From JAMOQA01 sp964420365 (GTDB lineage Bacteria > Acidobacteriota > Polarisedimenticolia > J045), in the NCBI GenBank assembly GCA_964420365.1, contig CAYQTA010000055.1:1-11265 (forward strand): a stretch of DNA of 11,265 nt, written 5' to 3'. The notes under the pieces were generated by a model, which did not search any database, was not told the origin of the DNA, and saw nothing but the letters and a program-made list of their open reading frames with translations. Positions 6,395-11,265 of the stretch are shown here, piece after piece; position 1 is the first letter of the stretch; every line of letters begins with the position of its first letter. The translations under genes and the position numbers were made by a program.

Positions 6395-7294
6395 TCAGCG
6401 GGCCTGGCGCTCGGCGTGGTACGACGAGCGGACCAGGGGGCCCGCCTCCACGTACCGGATCCCCGCGGCGAGACCGAACTCCCTCCAGCGATCGAACTCC
6501 TCCGGCGGCACGTAGCGGGCGACGGGTGCCTGGCGGGGCGTCGGCTGGAGGTACTGCCCGAGGGCCAGCACCTCGACTCCCGCGTCGGCGATGCGCCGGA
6601 TCGTCGAAGCGACCTGGTCGTCCGTCTCGCCGAGGCCGAGCATCATCGCGGTCTTGACGTACCCGCCGAACTCGTCCCCGCGGGCCGCGGCGCGGCGCAG
6701 CAGGTCGAGGGATTCCTCGAAGTCCGACCCGGGGCGCACCCGTCGGTAGAGCTCCGGCACCGTCTCGACGTTGTGGGAGAACACCTCGGGGCGGGCGGAG
6801 AGGACGACCTCGAGGGCCCCGCGGGGATCCTGCCGGAAGTCCGGCGTCAGCACCTCGACGGCACACCCGGGGACCCGCTCGTGGATCGCCTCGATCACCC
6901 GCCTGAAGTGGTCGGCGCCGCCGTCCGGCAGGTCGTCCCGGTCGACCGACGTGACGACGACGTGGCGCAGGCCCAGTTCCGCCACCGCCTCGGCGACCCG
7001 GCGGGGCTCGTCCGGGTCCGGGGGCGCCGGCCGGCCGGTCTTCACGGCGCAGAAGCGGCAGGCCCGGGTGCAGGTGTCGCCGAGGATCATCACCGTGGCC
7101 GTCCCCGCCGACCAGCACTCGTGGACGTTGGGGCAGCGGGCCTCCTCGCACACCGTGTGCAGCTCCAGGCGGCGCAGCAGGCCCCGGACCCGGTTGTAGA
7201 CCGGGCCGGTGGCCAGGGGCACGCGCAGCCACTTCGGCTTCGGGCCCCGGCGGGCGGGGACCTCCCCGCCCGCGGGACACACGGGATCGGCCAT
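6395..7294 (-). CDS. lipA: Lipoyl synthase (radical SAM)
   Basis: A 299-residue enzyme that inserts two sulfurs into octanoyl groups on lipoyl domains of 2-oxoacid dehydrogenases and the glycine cleavage H protein. Both iron-sulfur sites are visible: the auxiliary cluster cysteines Cys49, Cys54 and Cys60 in CEEARCPNVHEC, and the radical-SAM triad Cys75, Cys79 and Cys82 in CTRACRFC. The C-terminal RSSYHAE motif (289-295) carries the serine that ligates the auxiliary cluster in known structures. Further family blocks are TSVDRDDLPDGGADHF (115-130), SHNVETVP (173-180), MLGLGE (218-223) and LGQYLQPT (245-252). Length is normal for the family. The ATG at 7294 has GGGGAGGGG 5 bases upstream (7300-7308). 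It lies 22 bases after the stop of the upstream unknown gene, so the two are probably cotranscribed. The octanoyltransferase lipB is not in the window. Confidence 0.97.
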   Translation of the reverse strand: MADPVCPAGGEVPARRGPKPKWLRVPLATGPVYNRVRGLLRRLELHTVCEEARCPNVHECWSAGTATVMILGDTCTRACRFCAVKTGRPAPPDPDEPRRVAEAVAELGLRHVVVTSVDRDDLPDGGADHFRRVIEAIHERVPGCAVEVLTPDFRQDPRGALEVVLSARPEVFSHNVETVPELYRRVRPGSDFEESLDLLRRAAARGDEFGGYVKTAMMLGLGETDDQVASTIRRIADAGVEVLALGQYLQPTPRQAPVARYVPPEEFDRWREFGLAAGIRYVEAGPLVRSSYHAERQAR

Positions 7295-7316
7295 CGGTTC
7301 CCCTCCCCGGGGGTCC

Positions 7317-7931
7317 TCAGTCCAGCCGGATGTGCGGGTCCTGCTCGTAGGCGGACCCGAGGTGGCAGAGCCGGTTCAGGATGTCGGCGAAGAGGCCGTA
7401 GAGCGCTTCCAGCTTCGCGCAGGTCGTGACCCGGCCCGGGACCTCCATGTAGAGCTCGTCCACTTCCTCCGGGAACTCCGGCCCGAACCAGCCCTCGTCG
7501 TCCCGGACCTCCACCCGGTGGACGTCGAGATCGAGCAGCCGCCGCCGGATCGTCTCGTCCTGGAGGAGCAGCCGGACCTCGTGGGTGCTGTTCGCCTGGA
7601 CGACGAACGCCCGGTCGAACTCGTCGTCGCCGATCTTCACGTCCTCGAGCCCGAGCATCGCCCCGATCGTGCTCAGCAGGTCGTGGCGGTAGACCCGGAA
7701 GCGGAACCCGTCCCGGTTGATGTAGGCGGCCCGGAAGCGGGTCACGACGCCCGAGGAGTACCCCGCGACCTCCGCGTGGACGTCCAGCGTGATTCCGAAC
7801 GGACCGTGCTGGACCCGGACGGGATTGCCGTCCCACTCGGCGCCGGCCGCGCCGCCCTCGACCACGTGGCAGATCGCCTTCCAGAACTCCTCGCGTCGGT
7901 TGCGAAAGACCTCGACCTTCGTCTCGCTCAT
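7317..7931 (-). CDS. Conserved cytosolic protein of unknown function, upstream of lipA
   Basis: A 204-residue soluble protein without signal peptide or membrane helix. I do not recognise a characterised family. The central stretch (about 60-130) reads as alternating beta strands with the pattern RFRAAYINRDGFRFRVYRH, then LGLEDVKIGDDEFDRAFVVQ, and recalls from memory the C-terminal part of DUF3137-type proteins, where an IGD.EFD motif precedes a strand ending in a conserved Asn. A helical C-terminus (170-190) follows an acidic Trp/Phe/Pro segment. Cys21, Cys171 and Cys189 do not form a metal motif. The longer frame extends upstream to 8216, but the start is set at ATG 7931 because GGAGGAG (7935-7941) precedes it and the upstream translation is Arg/Pro/Ala-rich shadow sequence. 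The 22-base gap to lipA suggests one transcript, but gives no proof of a role in lipoylation. Confidence 0.8.
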   Translation of the reverse strand: MSETKVEVFRNRREEFWKAICHVVEGGAAGAEWDGNPVRVQHGPFGITLDVHAEVAGYSSGVVTRFRAAYINRDGFRFRVYRHDLLSTIGAMLGLEDVKIGDDEFDRAFVVQANSTHEVRLLLQDETIRRRLLDLDVHRVEVRDDEGWFGPEFPEEVDELYMEVPGRVTTCAKLEALYGLFADILNRLCHLGSAYEQDPHIRLD

Positions 7932-8094
7932 CGGCTCCTCCAGGGATGGCGGACGCCGGGGCCGTTCCGGGCCGGCGGCGCGCCTGCCGGGGACAATCAT
8001 CGGGCCCCCGGGGGGGGCGCCGCAACAGCGGGCCGGCCCGGGGCGGGTATGATGGCCGGCGGCGCGGCGGCTGGCCACGCGCCGGGAGGAACGG
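7932..8094. promoter_or_regulatory. Divergent promoter region with back-to-back candidate promoters
   Basis: These 163 bases lie between the unknown-lipA unit (minus) and the four-cysteine membrane protein (plus). On the plus strand, TATGAT (8048-8053) matches 5 of 6 bases of a -10 box and would give a leader of about 35 bases, ending in the ribosome site GGGAGGA (8084-8090). On the minus strand, GATGAT (forward 7997-8002) lies 17 bases from TTGCGG (forward 8020-8025), giving weak -10 and -35 candidates. Between them is a CCCCC tract followed by eight G residues (8005-8017). The assignments are by eye. Confidence 0.35.
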
Positions 8095-8634
8095 ATGGCG
8101 AAGAAGCCCGCGCGGCGCAAGCAGGAACCCGAGGGACCCTCGGCCGGGGCCCGGGTCGGGTGGTTCATCCTCGCGGCGGCGGTCGTGCTGCTGCTGTTCG
8201 GCGCGGTCGCCGGCATCGTCCACCGGCAGATGGACCCGCGGCGGCCCCTGGACCAGGAGATGTACCCGATGTTCCGCTGCCCGCCGGAGCTGAGGAACTA
8301 CCCGGCCCCGGTGGAGTTCACCTGTGCCCGCCAGCCCGGTGCCCGCCTGCTGAAGGGCTGCAAGTGGCAGGCGACCTGGGAAGTCGGGGATCCGCCCGTG
8401 CGCGTCGTCGGCTGGATGTTCCTCTACCCGGAAATGGCCCGGGGGAAGCTCGAGGGGCAACCCCTTCCCGGTGGCCCCGGGGACGAGGCGCGGGAGGTTC
8501 CCGGGGGCGTCCTCTTCTGCCGCGGCCGCTTCCTCGGGCGGGTGACCGGCGAGGGCCTGGACCGGGAACGCGCCCTCGCCCTCGCCCGCGAGCTCGACAT
8601 GGCCGTCGCCCGAACCTGGGGTCCGAACCCGTAG
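8095..8634 (+). CDS. Single-pass membrane protein with four extracytoplasmic cysteines, unknown function
   Basis: A 179-residue protein of no family I recognise. Residues 1-20 are strongly basic (Lys3, Lys4, Arg7, Arg8, Lys9, Arg20), then one hydrophobic helix spans about 22-42, so the remaining 135 residues should face the periplasm or outside. That domain holds Cys62, Cys77, Cys89 and Cys142, enough for two disulfides, plus many Trp, Pro and aromatic residues. The first cysteine follows MYPMF and the last lies in the strand-like GGVLFCRGRFLGRV. The C-terminal helix (155-173) is charged. The ATG at 8095 has GGGAGGA 4 bases upstream. It is monocistronic by layout: divergent from the lipA unit, convergent with ggt, with one base between the stops. 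It could be a substrate of the nearby TlpA-type oxidoreductases, but that is inference from location only. Confidence 0.75.
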   Translation: MAKKPARRKQEPEGPSAGARVGWFILAAAVVLLLFGAVAGIVHRQMDPRRPLDQEMYPMFRCPPELRNYPAPVEFTCARQPGARLLKGCKWQATWEVGDPPVRVVGWMFLYPEMARGKLEGQPLPGGPGDEAREVPGGVLFCRGRFLGRVTGEGLDRERALALARELDMAVARTWGPNP

Positions 8635-8635
8635 G

Positions 8636-10402
8636 TCAGCGACCCTCCGGGGCAACCGCGCCGACGAGGCGCGGGTCGGCGACTCCCGTGACGCGGCCGT
8701 CCCGGATCTCGATCCCCTGCACGGCCCCGATGCTCCGCACCTTCCGCAGCGCGTAGCCCATCGCCGCGAGCCGCTCCAGGGTGGCCGGCGGCAGGCGGCG
8801 CTCCGGGCCGTCCTCCACCAGGATCTCGTCCCGGCCCGGGGCCGGGGGCGGCCACTGGTGATGGAAGCGCACCCGGCCGACCGCCTCGGCGAGGGACACC
8901 CGGTCGTCCACCGTGTCGACGACGAGCTGGAAGACGGTCGTGAAGATGGTCGGCCCGCCGGGACTGCCGAGGACCAGCCACAGGCGCTCGAGCCCACCGT
9001 CGGCGTAGACGAACGTCGGGCACATCGAGGAGAGCATCCGGCGACCGGGACGGACCTCGTTGGCCGCGCTCCCGGTGACCCCGTAGACGTTGGGCACGCC
9101 CGGCTTCGCGGCGAAGTCGTCCATCTCGTTGTTCAGCAGGAACCCGGCCCCCTCGACGACGAGGCCGGTCCCGTACGACGTGTTCAGGGTCGTCGTCTCG
9201 GCGACCGCCATCCCGTGCCGGTCCACGATGGAGAAGTGAGTGGTCTCCGTCCCCTCGCGGAGCCCCCCCGGGTCGCCGGTGCCGGGAAGGCCGGGCCGGA
9301 TCGCCCCCGGGTCCGTCCGCCCGCCGAGGCGCACCTCGGCCGCCCGGCGCGCCAGGTAGGCCGGGTCGAGGAGAGCGGCCACGGGGACGTCGACCTGGTC
9401 CGGGTCGCCCAGGTACTCGGAGCGGTCGGCGAAGACCCGCTTTTCCAGCTCGGCGAAGAGGTGCACTCGCTCCGCCGACCCGAAGGGGGGCACGTCGAAC
9501 CGCTCGAGCATCCCGAGGAGCTGGAGCAGGGCGACGCCACCCGACGACGGCGGCGGCATCGCCACGACGCGGTGGCCCCGGTAGCTCCCCTCGAGGGGCA
9601 CCCGCCACACCGCCCGGTACTCCGCCAGGTCCACCCGGGTCATGATGCCGCCCGCGCGGGTGACCGTCTCCACGATGCGCCGGGCGACGTCCCCCTCGTA
9701 GAACCCGCCGGGACCCTCGGCGGCGATCTTCCGCAGCGTGTCGCCGAGCTGGGGCTGCCGGAACGTCTCGCCCGCCGCCCCGTGGAACCAGCGGGAAAAC
9801 TCGATCCCCTCCGCCCAGGGACCGCCGACTTCCCGGTACCGCCGTGCCGCCCGCTCGAAGGAATCGGCCGTCCAGGGATCCAGCTCGAACCCTTCCTCGG
9901 CGAGCCGGATCGCCGGGGCGAGCAGGTCCTTCCAGGGAAGCGACCCGAACCTGCGGTGCAGCTCCCACATCCCGCGCACCGAGCCGGGCACGCCGACCGC
10001 GGCCCCGGACCACAGGCTCTTTCCCGGGACCACGTTTCCCTTCCGGTCGAGGAACAGGTCCGGGTGGGCCTCGGCGGGAGCGGTCTCCCGGAAGTCCAGG
10101 GCGTAGACCGGTCCCATCGCGTCGCGCACGAGGGCGAACCCCCCGCCGCCGAGGTTCCCGGCGGACGGAAAGGTCACGGCGAGGGCGAAGTGAACGGCCA
10201 CCGCCGCGTCCACCGCGTTGCCCCCGGCGGCGAGGATCTCGGCCCCCACCCGGGCGGCGTGCCGTTCCGGGGCGGCGACGACACCCCGCTCGAGGGGCTG
10301 CCGGTCCCGGGCGGGCGCGGGCGCCTCGCCGGCGCAACCGGCGAGGAACCCGGCAAGGACGAGAAGGACGACGAGGACGGCGCGGCCGGGGACGTGGATC
10401 AC
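8636..10402 (-). CDS. ggt: Gamma-glutamyltranspeptidase, predicted lipoprotein
   Basis: A 588-residue precursor that cleaves gamma-glutamyl bonds of glutathione and similar compounds by transfer to water or amino acids. It begins with a lipoprotein signal: hydrophobic residues 8-20, lipobox LAGC with Cys23 and Ala at +2. The autocatalytic Thr387 starts the small subunit in TETTHFSIVD. Further landmarks are GGNAVDAAVA (60-69), SAGNLGGGGF (80-89), Arg105 in DFRETAP (gamma-carboxylate binding in the E. coli enzyme), GFLLNNEMDDF (420-430), the lid region KPGVPNVYG (433-441), SSMCPT (458-463) with Ser458 and Ser459, the oxyanion loop GSPGG (479-483) and RFHHQW (512-517). It therefore looks active and has the glutathione-type lid. 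The start is GTG at 10402: AAGGAGGG (10408-10415) precedes it and the GTGA overlaps the stop of the upstream gene. Alternative longer frames run through that neighbour and are rejected. The mature enzyme should be membrane-tethered outside the cytoplasm. Confidence 0.95.
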   Translation of the reverse strand: MIHVPGRAVLVVLLVLAGFLAGCAGEAPAPARDRQPLERGVVAAPERHAARVGAEILAAGGNAVDAAVAVHFALAVTFPSAGNLGGGGFALVRDAMGPVYALDFRETAPAEAHPDLFLDRKGNVVPGKSLWSGAAVGVPGSVRGMWELHRRFGSLPWKDLLAPAIRLAEEGFELDPWTADSFERAARRYREVGGPWAEGIEFSRWFHGAAGETFRQPQLGDTLRKIAAEGPGGFYEGDVARRIVETVTRAGGIMTRVDLAEYRAVWRVPLEGSYRGHRVVAMPPPSSGGVALLQLLGMLERFDVPPFGSAERVHLFAELEKRVFADRSEYLGDPDQVDVPVAALLDPAYLARRAAEVRLGGRTDPGAIRPGLPGTGDPGGLREGTETTHFSIVDRHGMAVAETTTLNTSYGTGLVVEGAGFLLNNEMDDFAAKPGVPNVYGVTGSAANEVRPGRRMLSSMCPTFVYADGGLERLWLVLGSPGGPTIFTTVFQLVVDTVDDRVSLAEAVGRVRFHHQWPPPAPGRDEILVEDGPERRLPPATLERLAAMGYALRKVRSIGAVQGIEIRDGRVTGVADPRLVGAVAPEGR

Positions 10403-11265
10403 CGGGACCCTCCTTCCTGGTTTCTCTCGAACAGCACGAAGTGACCGACCCGGCCCACCTGCCGGTACCCGGAGAAGAGCCAGGTCCGCAGTTCCTCGAA
10501 CCGGAGGAGCTGCGTCATCGAGTCGAACGGCTCGAAGAACGAGACGTCGTCCCGGCCGACCAGGACGAGGGCGGGCGGGTCCCGGCGCAGCCGCTCGAGG
10601 AACCTCCGGCGCCGCTCCCCGAGCCCGGGGAACGCCCGGGAGAGGGGCGCCTCGGTCAGCAGCAGGTGGTGGAACGGGTAGCGCGTGGTCGGATGCCGAT
10701 CGGCGAGGAAGTAGACGCCGGGTTCCAGTCCCCAGACGAGGATCCCCTCCCCGGGCCGGCTGCGCCGACGCACGGCGTCGACCAGGGCGCGCTGCTCCAG
10801 GGCGGTGAACTGGCTCGTGTAGAACCCGCGCAGGTACGCCCGGTCGTCCAGCACGCCGAGCCGATAGAGCGCGTCGGCGCGGTAGGCGCGGAACCACGCG
10901 GACCCGCCCCAGGCCGCCGCGGCCGCGAGGGCGAGGGCCGCCAGCACCGCGGCGCCCCTTGCCCGGCCGGGCTCCCCCAGGGTGCGGCCGACCATCGCGA
11001 GACCGTGGGCGGCGAGCAGGGCGAGGGGCGGCACCACGAGCAGGAAGTGGTACCCGGCGAGCTGCCGCTCGAGGACGACGGCGGCAGAGGCTAGGAGGAA
11101 CCATCCCGCGAGGAACGGGGCCGCGCGCCGGCGCCGCGCGACGACCGCGACGAGACCGACGACGCCGGCGAGGCTGATCATCGGCAGGGCCCGAAAGAGC
11201 TGCGCCACCATCGCCCCGGCGATCGAGGCGAGGGAAAGACCCTCGCCGAGGACCCGCGCGTAGAC
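10399..11265 (-). CDS. GT39/ArnT-like integral membrane glycosyltransferase, partial: C-terminal 288 residues
   Basis: The frame is open to the right edge, so the start and the catalytic N-terminal half are outside. An in-frame ATG at 11211 exists, but 18 further codons upstream read as protein and lead off the window. What is visible is two or three terminal hydrophobic segments (including ISLAGVVGLVAVV, the stretch around APFLAGWFLLASAAVVL and a long Ala-rich helix), followed by a soluble domain. The soluble part contains VDAVRRRSRPGEGILVWGLEPGVYFLADRHPTTRYPF-type sequence, with WG..P.VYF...R...RYPF matching the C-terminal domain of PMT_2/GT39 polyprenyl-phosphate sugar transferases, which act on lipid-linked sugars outside the membrane. 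Acceptor and sugar are unknown. The stop TGA shares bases with the GTG of ggt (GTGA), so the two are translationally coupled. Confidence 0.72.
   Translation of the reverse strand, partial: VYARVLGEGLSLASIAGAMVAQLFRALPMISLAGVVGLVAVVARRRRAAPFLAGWFLLASAAVVLERQLAGYHFLLVVPPLALLAAHGLAMVGRTLGEPGRARGAAVLAALALAAAAAWGGSAWFRAYRADALYRLGVLDDRAYLRGFYTSQFTALEQRALVDAVRRRSRPGEGILVWGLEPGVYFLADRHPTTRYPFHHLLLTEAPLSRAFPGLGERRRRFLERLRRDPPALVLVGRDDVSFFEPFDSMTQLLRFEELRTWLFSGYRQVGRVGHFVLFERNQEGGSR

Noticed and set aside
7932..8216. N-terminal extension of the unknown gene upstream of lipA
   Set aside because: The extra 95 residues are Arg/Pro/Ser-rich, overlap the divergent gene, and lack a ribosome site, whereas ATG 7931 has one.
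7090..8997. Minus-strand frame of 635 codons spanning lipA, the unknown gene and the four-cysteine gene
   Set aside because: It crosses three better supported genes and their control region, and shows no motifs apart from GC-driven low complexity.
8858..10444. Plus-strand frame of 528 codons over ggt
   Set aside because: It mirrors ggt in the antisense direction, with His/Arg/Pro/Val-rich shadow sequence and no recognisable domain.
10403..11104. N-terminal extension of the ggt frame
   Set aside because: It overlaps the glycosyltransferase coding sequence in another frame. The GTG at 10402 with its AAGGAGGG site directly precedes a lipoprotein signal.
1..11265. Defence island, CRISPR array, prophage or transposon
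   Set aside because: No repeat-spacer pattern, integrase, transposase, terminal repeats or restriction-type motifs were seen; the genes are metabolic and envelope functions with uniform composition.

Overview
The window is very GC-rich, compact bacterial DNA. Codon third positions are almost all G or C, so long open frames appear on the antisense strand of nearly every real gene. A lipobox protein, membrane-anchored TlpA-type thioredoxins, lipoyl synthase and a B12-dependent mutase fit a diderm, aerobic or facultative heterotroph. An Acidobacteriota-like or similar high-GC environmental lineage is possible, but the sequence alone does not fix the phylum. No mobile element, tRNA, rRNA or CRISPR array is visible, and no stretch above 300 bases lacks a gene.

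Layout, left to right. (1) The N-terminal 379 residues of a methylmalonyl-CoA mutase catalytic chain (minus strand, cut by the left edge). (2) Divergent from it, a complete LarA-family nickel-pincer racemase (plus). (3) A secreted M3-like zinc metallopeptidase (minus), whose 3' end overlaps larA tail to tail by 25 bp. (4) Divergent from the peptidase, two adjacent TlpA-type thioredoxin paralogues (plus): one with a single membrane anchor and a CPPC site, one with about five membrane helices and a CGPC site. (5) Convergent with these, a likely two-gene unit (minus) of a conserved cytosolic protein of unknown function followed by lipoyl synthase lipA. (6) Divergent from that unit, a small single-pass membrane protein with four extracytoplasmic cysteines (plus), not recognised. 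(7) One base beyond its stop, in the opposite orientation, a lipoprotein gamma-glutamyltranspeptidase, translationally coupled through a GTGA overlap to the C-terminal part of a GT39/ArnT-like membrane glycosyltransferase (minus, cut by the right edge).

How they fit together. The genes mostly look like unlinked housekeeping and envelope functions packed into short, alternating transcription units. Two themes recur: propionyl/methylmalonyl-CoA, hydroxy-acid and lipoate-linked metabolism (mutase, LarA, LipA), and extracytoplasmic protein and thiol chemistry (peptidase, two TlpA proteins, the four-cysteine protein, and GGT acting on glutathione-type substrates). No anti-phage or secondary-metabolite system is evident. 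The least described items are the polytopic TlpA fusion, the four-cysteine membrane protein, the divergent secreted peptidase, and the unknown gene in front of lipA.
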